The notes beneath the pieces are model-generated. The model had not been told where the DNA came from. It ran no database searches and saw only the letters and a list, made by a program, of their open reading frames with translations. Of a stretch of DNA of 64,000 bases, positions 20,922 to 31,597 are shown piece by piece. This DNA comes from Temnopleurus reevesii (lineage: Eukaryota > Echinodermata > Echinoidea > Temnopleuroida > Temnopleuridae): contig BQKZ01000681.1 of the NCBI GenBank assembly GCA_036244855.1, positions 42,582 through 106,581 on the forward strand. Direction: 5' to 3'. A program made the position numbers and the translations under genes. Numbering within the stretch: the stretch's first letter is position 1; each line of letters begins with the position of its first letter.

Positions 20922-21624
20922 ATGCCAGATTAATTTGTGGCACGCATTGGCACGACTCGAGTCGTGCCAGTACGCGAATTAGTCGTAAACTGACGTGAAG
21001 TGTGCCTAAACTCGTCGTACCTGCGTGCCATGTCGGGACGAGAGTTTCTAATGTTTAAAATTTTGCTTACGACAGCATTTCAAGACCGGGGTGGTGTTTC
21101 ACCAAGTTACGAACATTTTTAAGAACGACTTTACGCACGACTGGTATAAGTTCTTGTGCTGAATGAATGAGAATCGTACGTATATTACACTTGTTAACGT
21201 AGTCAAATCTTCCTCAAAGTCGTGCGTAACGATTTGGAAGAACACCGTCCATGTCGTGAACTATTCGCAGACTGTTCGTGAACTCGTCGGAAGGATGCGG
21301 GAGGACGCTTGTCAGTTGGTGGCAGTGTGCGCCATGCCATGACTGTCAAGAACTGCCACAAATAGCCCCCCAGTCATCCACATCTAACCATGCTAACGTC
21401 GATGTTATCCTGGAGACACATCAGGATCACGACACCGTCCATATTGCGCAAACTCGTCGTGCCATTGCGGGAAGTTTGTAAACTATGCGCAAGCTATGCG
21501 TATAACTCGTCGTGCCCGTTCGTGTCAATGTGAACATCGACGGGCACGAATTCGTGAACTAGTCGTGAACTAGTCGTGAACAGTCCGCAAGCCTAAAAGT
21601 TGTGAAAGTGTCAGTCTGGCATTA
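20921..21624. mobile_element. MITE-like element rich in 'gcacgacgagtt' units, left arm
   Basis: It is bounded by 'atgccagattaatttg' and 'gtgaaagtgtcagtctggcat'. Internally it repeats 'gtcgtgaact', 'ggcacgac' and 'ttcgtgaactagtcgtgaac' in both orientations. A separate fold-back unit ('ggtggtgtttcaccaagttacgaac ... gaagaacaccgtcc', 21090-21249) is nested in it. Relatives: 30000-30245, 34902-35532 and 42330-42846. Confidence 0.6.
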
Positions 21625-22760
21625 TACCTTCTCAAGTGGTGTTCCTTATCAAAGGGGTATTAACTCCAGACATCAACTCAAACTGTCAAACTTTGATCTA
21701 TTCAAAAGCTATGAAATTTCAAAGACTTGATTTACACCTCTTATGTGCTCCTTGAATAAGTAATCTACAGGCACAAATTTGCCTCCAACATGGAGAACTC
21801 TCCAATCACTTTGTACATGAAATTGTTCTTTTTCCTCTTAATCAGGAAAAGCAGACAATGCTGTTTTTTTTGGTAAATCATAATATATATACCTGCATAA
21901 ATTCTGCAAGCTTTCCAGGAAGAATGATGGTGATTAATCATTTGAAAAGAAAGATCCATCATTGATAAATTCACGTATAGAGTAAAAGAGGACTTCTCAA
22001 TGAATGACACCACAAATTATGCCAAAGTTTTTTTTTTCTTTTTATGTATTTATGAACAATTCAATTTGCATATGCTACTTGTTGCTTTGTCGGGCAAGCA
22101 TCGGGTAAGTTTTAGGCTGTCAAGAAAAACTTTTGTATATACAACACGCATTCTATCACAACTCACAAGTGCTCAATGTACAAAATTGCTACCAATGGAA
22201 AACTCTCAACATTGTATTTCTATTTTTCCTCTTTTTAGCAAGAGCAACCAAAAGGTTGTTTTTCGGTAAATTATAATATACCTTCATAAATTCTACAAGC
22301 AGCTTTCCGGGAAGAATGATGGTGATTAATCATTTGAAAATAATGATCCATCTTTTATAAATTCACGTATAGAGTAAAAGAGGACTTCTCAATGAATGAC
22401 ACCACAAATTATGCCAAAGTTTTTTTTTCTATTTATGTATTTATTAAAAAGAATGAATCAACATAATCAACAATTTTTAAAGGTGATTAAAGTGCCAAGT
22501 ATCACAGGTGGAAAATGTAAATTTTGAACATTTATTCATTTTGAACCAATTATCTGACAGTGCTCAAGTATTCACAGTTTGTTCATCACATTTTTTCTTC
22601 ATTCACCGAAAGCACATTAATGCCTGGGTGAAGTTCCCCTTTAATTTCTGTTGTGTCTTAGTAGCACATCTTACAGTATTTTCAGAGACTGAACAGAAAA
22701 TTCGAAGTTGCATCTTACATATAATTAGTATTAGCTATGAAATAATGAAGGAATAAAATC
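21625..22760. repeat. Tandem and inverted copies of a fold-back repeat family, left arm
   Basis: Recurrent blocks are 'atgatggtgattaatcatttgaaaa', 'cacgtatagagtaaaagaggacttctcaatgaatgacacc' (21973 and 22365), 'catggagaactctcc' and 'caaaaggttgtttttcggtaaattataata'. A fragment of the 'taggcgggtttac' element core (22062-22160) is embedded. The right arm has an even larger cluster at 28100-29950. Confidence 0.7.
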
Positions 22761-23451
22761 ACATCAATTATACTTACTAAATATGACGTTTTATAAACTA
22801 AGTTCTCTCGATCGTCAGTCGCGGTACGTGCGTATATATACTTATCTCACAACTCACAAGTGCTCAATGTACCAGAGTTCAAGCAAACTATGTAAGTTTG
22901 TGCGGCATATTTGGTCGAAATTCGGACCCTCTTTAAAAATCAAGAGCGACCTTTAACCGCAAATAATCGGATTGAACAAATACATTACATTTGTGAGTAC
23001 CAGTGATGAAATCATTATTATTACATCATTGACGTTTTATCGGCGTATGCACAACGTATATATGCAAATTTATCAAAAATGTTGGTAAACGGTGAACAAT
23101 CTAAGTATTCATAGCTTAGGCCTATTTGGAAGGATGCATAACGTTTTGTTGAACGTTTTAACAATTTGCGATTAACATGTTCCAACGAATGTTGTATCGC
23201 CGGTGTTCACAACTTATGCTCAATGATAGCGTTATGTACACACATTAAGCATGGATTTTGGGGAATCTAAAATATTATCTTACGTATTTATTGATTTATT
23301 ATAGTCTTCTTTAAAAACAGGGTAGGTGCATTCAGTTACTTTCCACTCGTAAAATAAGGGTAACGTTTGTGAACGTGTGTTGACGGACACGTAACGTCCA
23401 TATAACTAATTCAGAGCGTATGGGCCATACGTCAGTATACATCGACTAATG
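22761..23451. other. Inner part of the left arm, no gene seen
   Basis: Matched by 27015-27450 (inverted). It contains 'tcaagagcgacctttaaccgcaaataatcgg', found again as 'attaaaggtcgc' near 37350 and 38785, so part of it is a dispersed repeat. No coding similarity was recognised. Confidence 0.45.
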
Positions 23452-23590
23452 CCCCAGTCACAATGTGAAAGCCCGGCAGCAACACGATTCAACACGACTC
23501 TCTGTTTGGAGGCAGTCAACCGAGAACTTAACAAACAGTCGTGTTCAATCGTATTGCTTCCAGGTTTCTATGTGACTGTGGCTTTACTCG
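23452..23590. mobile_element. MITE-like element ('ccccagtcacatag' family) in the spacer
   Basis: The ends 'atgccccagtcacaatgtgaaagcc' and 'ggtttctatgtgactgtggc' are inverted; the inner 'gcaacacgattcaacacgac' pairs with 'gtcgtgttcaatcgtattgc'. Confidence 0.75.
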
Positions 23591-23617
23591 ACGTATGGCG
23601 ACGAAAGACGGCGTATC

Positions 23618-24393
23618 CAGGGGCGGATCTAGCTTTTTTCCAGGGGGGGGGTTGAGCCACCGACGATGCGGAGCATCGTCCACGAACCGCGAAGCGGCGA
23701 GCCGATTTTTTTGCTATTTTGAACCCCTGTAAATGATGTTATCCTGCCATCTACTAATGCCATAAAAAGCAGTCCATGATAACATATTTTTAAATCAAGT
23801 AACAGTTTAANNNNNNNNNNNNNNNNNNNNNNNNNNNNNNNNNNNNNNNNNNNNNNNNNNNNNNNNNNNNNNNNNNNNNNNNNNNNNNNNNNNNNNNNNN
23901 NNNNNNNNNNNNNNNNNNNNNNNNNNNNNNNNNNNNNNNNNNNNNNNNNNNNNNNNNNNNNNNNNNNNNNNNNNNNNNNNNNNNNNNNNNNNNNNNNNNN
24001 NNNNNNNNNNNNNNNNNNNNNNNNNNNNNNNNNNNNNNNNNNNNNNNNNNNNNNNNNNNNNNNNNNNNNNNNNNNNNNNNNNNNNNNNNNNNNNNNNNNN
24101 NNNNNNNNNNNNNNNNNNNNNNNNNNNNNNNNNNNNNNNNNNNNNNNNNNNNNNNNNNNNNNNNNNNNNNNNNNNNNNNNNNNNNNNNNNNNNNNNNNNN
24201 NNNNNNNNNNNNNNNNNNNNNNNNNNNNNNNNNNNNNNNNNNNNNNNNNNNNNNNNNNNNNNNNNNNNNNNNNNNNNNNNNNNNNNNNNNNNNNNNNNNN
24301 NNNNNNNNNNNNNNNNNNNNNNNNNNNNNNNNNNNNNNNNNNNNNNNNNNNNNNNNNNNNNNNNNNCCCCCCCCCCCCGTAGATCCGCCACTG
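23618..24393. mobile_element. TIR transposon with GTATC target duplication, interior unsequenced
   Basis: It starts 'caggggcggatctag' and ends 'cgtagatccgccactg', an imperfect TIR. The same 5-base repeat GTATC flanks it (23613-23617 and 24394-24398). The visible left part contains 'ccaccgacgatgcggagcatcg', a small hairpin. Positions 23811-24366 are N, so any transposase gene cannot be seen. Five-base duplications with CAG-type ends argue for a non-mariner superfamily, but the class is left open. Confidence 0.8.
23811..24366. other. Assembly gap (556 N)
   Basis: A run of N inside the TIR transposon in the spacer of the large inverted repeat, followed by a run of 12 C. Gap length may be an estimate. 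Confidence 0.99.
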
Positions 24394-24769
24394 GTATCCC
24401 ATCGTGCTCATAAATAAAGCCAAACAGTACATTCAAAACTTATTCGAAATGCTCAACAGACGTACGACGACGTGTCACGTACACGTACGTCATCGTGACG
24501 ATTCGCCAGCGTGCTCGTTAAAGTACGTCGCACATGTTGCCTAGAACGTTGCGATGCGAAAACGCCAATCAGCTGCGAACACCGAATATCCGCTGAGCAA
24601 TCGTGGAAACACGTTGACGAATTATTCTCAATAAGTTACTCATAAGCTATACATACTCTTAACTTGTTATGAAAATGTTATGTGTAAGCTTAAAAATTTC
24701 CAGAGAGTTCAGGAAAGGTTCAGCAGCATTGGGTGGAAATTATTAGAAAAATGACAAACGCAAGTTGTG

Positions 24770-25140
24770 GCGTTGTAAAATAAACTCGTGCCATGAAGGA
24801 TCACTAAATTCCAAGCCGCATGCTCTATCAACTGAACTTTTTATTTTGTCTATTGGCCGATTGACATAAGGACATAGGACATAGCAACTTTCGTAAGCAT
24901 CAAATAGATACTTACTGTTCATGCTTCGTTATACCGTGGACCCACCATTTTTAAAGACCTATTTAAAATTGTTAATTACTAAATTTCGGTTAAAATTTCA
25001 ATTGTTGTCACTCCACCAACTTTTTTAAGTCACGGTCATTAGAGTAGTCTATCCGTCAATCGGCCAAAAGGAGTGTCACCTCCGTCGTTTGGCTTGGAAT
25101 AGAATGATCCCTCCCGGCGTGGGTTCAAGCCCCACAGCTG
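24770..25140. repeat. Inverted pair of tRNA-like fragments
   Basis: On the minus strand, 24840-24775 reads 'gttcagttgatagagcatgcggcttggaat ... agtgatcct ... ggcacgagttt', which looks like the D-arm and anticodon region of a tRNA with a damaged B box. On the plus strand, 25091-25134 reads 'ggcttggaatagaatgatccctcccggcgtgggttcaagcccc', with an intact B-box-like T-arm. The two are inverted, and so are flanks such as 'tgtctattggccgattgaca' and 'tctatccgtcaatcggcca'. It may be a TIR element that captured a tRNA or a fold-back of a SINE head. Confidence 0.5.
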
Positions 25141-25475
25141 TATCGTATTTTTGAAATAGTTTGTAAGATATTGCAATTTGATGAAAATATGCAACATTAT
25201 ATTCTCAGAAAAGGTGCAGAAATGTGTAAAATTACATATTTTTCACTGTCAATGATTCTTTGCTTTCATTGCATTTTAGCTCACACAAAGTCATATTATA
25301 AGCATTCGATAATTACTTTTGAATGATAGGTGTATATACCCATTAAATGCAATCAAGTAATTGTCTCGATTATTTACCTAATTAACTTCTGGCAGTGATT
25401 CAATTGTTAGGCTTCCAATCTTATGAGCTCAAAGATTGGACTGCAGTATATTTAATTTAGATAGGTATATTGATC
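25141..25475. other. Spacer of the inverted repeat, no feature seen
   Basis: AT-rich sequence with no coding or repeat similarity recognised. Confidence 0.4.
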
Positions 25476-25795
25476 AAAACACTGTGAGCAGAAGGGACAA
25501 ATGATTTGGACAAAGTAAACAACTTTGTTCATGCGTTCACAATATCTTTATCATCACAGGCTTGATTAACTTCCCTCGTAATTCACTGAACAATAGTGAC
25601 ACGTGTTCAACATTTCCTGCAGAATCAGATGGAAGTGTACTTCTTTTGTGTGGATATACATGTAGCTTAATGAGCAGTCCGCACTGTGAGCCAAAATGGT
25701 TTGATCAAAATGATACAGATTCAATTTAAACATGCACAACTGAAGCTGTTTCATTTTGATCAAATTATTAGTCCTTCCGCTCACAGTACAAACTC
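25476..25795. mobile_element. TIR element ('tgtgagcagaagggac' family)
   Basis: It runs from 'cactgtgagcagaagggacaaatgatttggacaaagtaaac' to 'ttagtccttccgctcacagtac', an imperfect inverted pair. Similar ends occur at 50082-50310 and 56376-56845. Confidence 0.65.
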
Positions 25796-26005
25796 TAGTA
25801 AAGAAATAAAATAATAGCCTTTAGTATAAGATCTTATCTCGGTGACATTTATTAGTGATAAATATGTCAGGGTGGGAGTTTTATATTCGTTATAATTTGA
25901 TGCAGCATTAAATCAATGAGGATAAGAAATCTTCAATATAGATAATGTGTTAGATTGCCCCAAATCCATGCCTAACGTGTGCACATAACGCTATCATTGA
26001 GCATA

Positions 26006-27012
26006 AGACCCCTTTTACACTACCCTCAAACTCGCGGCCAGGCCGCGGCTCAGCCGCGGCCTGGCCGCGAGTTTCGATAGTGTAAAAGCAAAAGAGGCCA
26101 GGCCCGGGGCCAGGCCGCGGCCCGTTTTCGGACCACCTCAAGAGGTAGTCTGAGCCCCCCGAGGTAGTGTAAAAGCAACTGGGGCCAGGCCGGGGCCTGT
26201 TATGCTAATGAAGTGCGTGAAACGTCACGTTTTTAGCCGATGACATCATTTTCTGTTAACTTTTCACTCGCGCGCTACTTTCTTTTTCGTTGATTTCGAG
26301 TTTTTAAATTACCGTTCATCATTTGATTCGCCAGGATCGGAACGAATATTTGTTGTTTACATGGGGTGGCGGGATAGCTACTATAGGGCGCACACCACTA
26401 ATTATATTCCCATTGACTCATGTGTAACAAAGTAAAAAGTACAAATTCATCAAAAATAAGTGCTAGGAACAGTAACATTCAGACTTGAAGTGTTAGTAGA
26501 TCATCTTATTTCCTTCATCTTCATGAAATATGAACGTTTGTCTTTCAGCTCGTTCTCTCAGAAAAGGGTCTGAAAATGAAACTACCTATAAATTGGCTGG
26601 GACCATGTTGGGATATATCGAGTTTTGCACAAGACTGTAAAAATTGCCCTAAAATCCCATTTGCACCGATTCCTGCCATCTCATGGGACTCATCCAAACC
26701 ACCAATAGTTGCTTTTAATGCTCATATGAAAAAGATAGCTGGAATATATGCCATTTAATTTATATTATTATTTCTTTTAATTAGATGAATATCTTTTGGT
26801 ACGGTGTCACCTGACCAACAATGGTCACCTGACCAACAATGGTCACCTGACATAATTAGTGGTGTGCGGTCTATAGCTGGGCCAGGCTCGACCGCGACCA
26901 AGAGTTGTAGTGTAAATGGGTGAACTGGCTCGGGTGAGGCTCGGGACCACCCACTGTGTTGGCCGCGGCCAGGCCGCGGCCTGGCCTCAGGATGGTAGTG
27001 TAAAAGGGGTCT
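26006..27012. mobile_element. 1-kb TIR element with GC-rich subterminal repeats
   Basis: The two ends are a perfect 19-base inverted pair beginning agaccccttttacactacc, flanked by TA on both sides (26004-26005 and 27013-27014). The left arm gives the empty site ('gcataagttgtg' on the same strand, around 23212-23223). Subterminal sequence repeats 'ggccgcggcc', 'ggccaggcc' and 'gtgtaaaagcaa'. No transposase is recognised. A TA target would suit the Tc1/mariner or a related group, but a one-base difference from the empty site leaves the target length uncertain. Confidence 0.8.
26381..26876. mobile_element. TIR element nested inside the 1-kb element
   Basis: The ends 'ctatagggcgcacaccacta' and 'tagtggtgtgcggtctatag' are inverted. 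Near the right end, 'ggtcacctgaccaacaat' is repeated in tandem (about 26805-26850). A 60-codon open frame within (26576-26758) shows no domain. Confidence 0.65.
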
Positions 27013-28099
27013 TAGTTGTGAACACCGACGATACGTTAAACATTCGTTGGAACATCACGACTAGTTAAAACGTCCAAGAAAATGTTATGCATACTTCCAA
27101 ATAAGGTATGAATGCTTTAATTATTCACCGTATACCAACATTTTGGATAGATTTGCATGTATACGTTGTGCATACGCCGATAAAACGTCAGTGATGTAAT
27201 TATAATGAATTCATCACTAGTTCTGCAAATGCAATGCAATGTATTAGTCAATTCTATTATTTGTGGATAAAGGTCGCTCTTGATGTTTAAGGAGGGTCCG
27301 AATTTCGACCAAATATACCACACAAACTTATTTAGATTGCTTAGAGTCTGGAACATTGAGCACCTGAGTTGTGAGTTGTGAGATGAGTACGCACCGCGAC
27401 AACTGTTGACGATCGAGAGAGAACGTCGTTATAAAACATCATATTTAGTGCGTATAACTGATTTGATTTCATTCCGTCATTATTTCGTGGTCAATACTAG
27501 CTATCTGTGAGATGCAACTTCGATTTCTCTGTTCAGTCGCAGAAAAGACTTAAAAGTACCGTATATGCTAATACCGTATTAAAGACACAACAAAAATTAA
27601 AGGGGAACTACTTCACTCAGCCATTAATGTGCTGTCATTGTAAATATTGTTGATTATGTTGATTAAAAAAATACATAAACTGAAAAAAAAAACACCTTTG
27701 GCATAATTTGCGGTGTCATACATAGAGAAATCTTCTTTCATTCTGTACATGAATTCATCAAAGATGGATCTATACCATATTTCAAAATGATAAATGACCA
27801 ACACCATTCTTCCTGGAAAACTTGCAGAATTTATGAAGGTTTATTATAATTTACCGAAAAACAACTGTCTTCGTTTCCTGTAGCTTGCGGAATTTATTGA
27901 GGTATTTCACGATTTACCGAAAAACAGCCGTTTTGTATGCTTTTCCTGAAAAAGACGAAAAACAGAAATTTAATGTACAAATTGAATGAAAAGTTTTCCA
28001 TGTTGGCAGCAATTTGTACATTGGGCGCTTGCGAGTTGTGAGATAAGTACGCACGACAACTCTTGCCGATTGAGAGAACTTCGTTTATAATACATCATA

Positions 28100-29960
28100 T
28101 TTGATAAGTATAATTGCTGTGATTTTATTCCTTCATTAGTAGCCAATTCTAATTATCTCGGAGATGCAACCTCGAATTTTTTGTTCAGTCTCAGAAAAGA
28201 TTGCAAATGCTCCTAAGATACAATAAAAAAAAATTAAAGGGGAACCTCATTCACCAAGACATTAATGCGCTGTCAGTAAATGAAGGGAAATGTGATGAAC
28301 AAACTGTGAACACTTGAGCACTGTCGGATAACTGGTTCAAAATGAATAAATGCTCAACGTTTGTATTTTCTACCTGTGATACACGCCCTGACTTTAGTCA
28401 CCTGTGAATATTGTTCCTTATGTTGATATTTTTTCATAAAAGCATAAAAAGAAGAAAAAACATCGGTATTATTTGTGATGTCATTCATTAAGAAGTCCTC
28501 TTTTACTCTATACGTGAATTTATCAAAGATGGATCTTTCTTTTTAAATGATTAATCGCCACCATTCTTCCTGGAAAGCTGCTTGTAGAATTTATGAAGGT
28601 ATATTATAATTTACCGAAAAAACAACCTTTTGTTTGCTCTTGCTAAAAAGAGGAAAAATAGAAATACAACGTGGAGAGTTTTTCATTGGTAGCAATTTTG
28701 TACATTGAGCACTTGTGAGTTGTGATAGAATGCGTGTTGTATATATATATGCAAAAGTTTTTCTTGACAGCCTAAAACTTACCCGAGGCTTGCCCGACAA
28801 AGCAACAAGTAGCATATGCAAACTGAATTTTTCATAAATACATAAAAAGAAGAAAAAACATTGGTATTATTTGTGGTGTCATTCATTGAGAAGTCCTCTT
28901 TTACTCTATACGTGAATTTATAAAAGATGGATCTTTATTTTCAAATGATTAATCGCCACCATTCTTCCTGGAATGCTTGCAGACTTTATGAAGGTATATT
29001 ACAATTTACCGAAAAAAAACAACCTTTTGTTTGCTCTTGCTGAAAGAGAGGAAAAAATAGAAATTCAATGTACAAATTGAATGGAGAGTTTTCCATGTTG
29101 GCAGCAATTTCGTACATTTAACAATTGTGAGTTGTGAGATAAGTACGCACGACAACTGTTGACGATCCGGAGAACTTCGTTTATAAAACACCATACTTAG
29201 TAAGTATAATTGATGTGATCTTATTCCTTCATTATTTCGTAACCAATACTAGCTATCTGTGAGATACAACTTCGAATTTTCCGTTCAGTCTCAGGAGAAA
29301 TTTAAAAGTATATGCTACTATTACCAAGACACAACAAAAATTAAAGAGGAACTTCACCCAGACATTAATATACTGTCAGTGAATGAAGAAAATATGACGA
29401 GGCATTATCGGATAATCGATTGAAAAATAACGAATTTTCAAAGTTTACATTTCCACCTGTGATGGGTATCCTTTAATTGGTACTTTAATCACCTGTAAAT
29501 ATTGTTATTTGTGTTGATTTTGGCATAATATGTGGTGTCATACATTGAGAAGTCCTCTTTCACTCGGTACATGAATTTAACAAAGATGGATTTATGCCAT
29601 ATTTCAAATATTGAACCACCACTATTCTTCTTGGAAAGCTTGCAGAATTTATGCAGGTATATATTGATTTACCGAAAAACAACATTCTGTTTGCTTTTCC
29701 TGATTAAGAGGAGATAGAAACGTTTCATGTACAAAGTAATTGGTGAATCATCCATGTTCAGATGTTGGTATCAATTTTGTGCCTGTAGATTACTAATTCA
29801 AGGAGCACATAAGAGGTGTAAATCAAGACTTTGAAATTTCCTAGCTTTTGAATGGATCATCCGATTTTGCTCAAATTTTCAAAGTTTGACAGTTTTTTAG
29901 TTAATGTCTAGAGTTAATAATACCCCTTTGATAAGGAACACCCCTTGAGAAGGTATCGCA
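28100..29960. repeat. Cluster of fold-back repeat copies, right arm
   Basis: Successive copies of 'cattgagaagtcctcttt(t/c)actc', 'atcgccaccattcttcctggaa', 'tttatgaaggtatattata' and 'cacttgtgagttgtgag' recur about every 430 bases (near 28140, 28500, 28880 and 29230). This is more copies than the left arm holds at 21625-22760. Local tandem amplification after arm formation is likely. Confidence 0.7.
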
Positions 29961-29999
29961 ACTAATGCCAGACTGACACTTTCACAACTTTTAGGCTTG

Positions 30000-30420
30000 T
30001 GGACGGGTCACGACTATTTCACGAATTTGTGTCCGTCGATATTCACATTGACACGAACGGGCACGATGAGTTTATGCACAGCTTGCGTACAGTTTACGCA
30101 CTTCCCGCATTGGCACGACGAGTTTGCGCAATATGGACAGTGTCGTGATCCTGATGTGTCTCCAGGATAACATCGACGCTAGATGTGGATGACTGGGGAC
30201 TATTTCTGGCAGTTCTTGACAGTCATGGCATGGCGCACCCTGCCACCAACATATGGTGGACTGACATTCGGCGTACGCTCCTTGAGCGCAACCCGAAAGT
30301 CACTCACCGTCTGATCTGCGTATACTGTGCGCTCGGAGAACGTTTCTAATTTTCTAAAACGATGGACCGACGCCGGCGAAAAAGGCAAACGGGTGAGTCG
30401 GCCTTCATGAAGAGAGGGGT
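30000..30420. mobile_element. Remnants of two MITE-like elements, right arm
   Basis: At 30000-30245, 'gcttgtggacgggtcacgac ... ggcacgacgagtttgcgcaatatgg' corresponds to 20921-21624 but lacks its nested fold-back unit. At 30247-30405, 'tatggtggactgacattcggcgtacgctcc ... aaaggcaaacgggtgagtcggcctt' is the truncated partner of 20708-20921. Confidence 0.6.
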
Positions 30421-31011
30421 GTTTAGTGGTAAAATCTGCTGAAGTACTAAGGGGACATACAATTATAACGAGTTCTTTCGCCGCGACATCAGCCGTACTT
30501 GTTCACGATTTAAAGCTTCTTTTTCTTCATCCTACATTAAGAATACTCCAGCTTGCTCTTGTTTAACTTTTTATTTGAATGTAAAGCATTAGGAATTCAT
30601 CAAAAGATGACATTTCCGTATTTCGTCATTCGGCTAAGATTTCACGAAAAACATCAAACTGGGCAAAATACATTTCACATCGAAGAGCTAAGAAGCCTTG
30701 AATAATTAAAAGTGACGACAGCTGTTGCGGCGAAAGATCTTAATATGGGTGTCTCCTTAGTGTCTCCGTAAAATTTCAACATGCCAATAATTTTCCCAAA
30801 GGATGTCCAAGTGTCACTACCAACGACAAAAAAGGTTGTCGCGCTCATGCAGGGATTCTCCATTTCTCTCTGTTTTTAGATGCATTCTTTAAGAGTTTTT
30901 TTTTTCAATAACATTTTGACGATCAAGTCAAAATTTAAGTTTTTGAAGGAAATCGTATTCCCAAAACTTTTCAGAAAAATCGATTTCAGTCCAAAGTTCA
31001 GAACTGAATAT

Positions 31012-31229
31012 GTGGTCACACCGGCCGAACGGAGCTGTAGCGGTCCTTTAGCGGTAGAAATTTAGTCTGCAAGGACAGACCCTAGGCTTTCGGCCTGTGC
31101 GTGCGCAGACCCTGTGCAACGCTCTGTGCCTGCACACTCCGAAAGCCAAGGGTCTGTCCTTGCATACTAAATCTCTACCGCTAAAGGACCGCTACAGCTC
31201 CGCTCGACCAGTGTGACCACACCTTAAGA
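31012..31229. mobile_element. Long-TIR MITE upstream of gene B
   Basis: From 'tgtggtcacaccggccgaacggagctgtagcgg' to 'ccgctacagctccgctcgacc', ending 'gtgaccacacc'; the halves are inverted. Partner of 19891-20097. It lies about 80 bases upstream of the gene B start codon, so it could include promoter sequence. Confidence 0.85.
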
Positions 31230-31307
31230 ATGCCAGTGAAAGACGTTTGGTATCACAATTTGTTATAGCATTTCCCCATAATTTATCAAAGCAGGAAATC
31301 GGCAAAG

Positions 31308-31597
31308 ATGTCTGTCAACGGAACCTCTGACAATCACCAGAAGAACCCACGCGTGATCATGTGGTGCGTGCCAAGGTCGGTTTCGACGGCGATGACGAAA
31401 TGCATGAGCTTCGTCGAGGGTGCCGAAGTCTGGCTCGAGTCGTACGTAATCTCGAAGGCCGCAAACGATGTCCACGAACTCTCCCATCCCGACTCCAGTT
31501 TCCCGCTCAAAGTGGAAGGCAACGAAGAGGTGTTCGCTGAAGCAGCGAAGAATCTTGGGCTAGCTGGTGACGACGAATCCAAGATTGAATACCTATC
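31308..31597 (+). CDS. Gene B exon 1
   Basis: A 290-base exon, ATG to donor GTAAGG, as in the other two paralogues. Its donor is followed within five bases by a MITE (31602). Confidence 0.85.

Larger units (their letters stand above)
16010..23300. repeat. Left arm of a ~19-kb imperfect inverted repeat
   Basis: Reading outwards in, this arm is matched in reverse complement by 25910-35005. Anchors are 'catgaacagtgcggaagcctccca' (16018) with 'tgggaggcttccacactgttcatg' (34977); the sulfotransferase-like exons (17724-18408 with 32677-33367, and 19520-19809 with 31308-31597); the TIR element at 19891 with 31012; and 'caatgatagcgttatg' (23223) with 'cataacgctatcattg' (25984). Indels, mostly mobile elements, account for the length difference. 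Confidence 0.9.

Noticed and set aside
23629..24436. Long minus-strand frames of up to 267 codons
   Set aside because: They consist mostly of unknown residues across the N gap.
26576..26758. 60-codon frame inside the 1-kb TIR element as a transposase fragment
   Set aside because: No catalytic motif or DNA-binding domain is recognisable in the translation.
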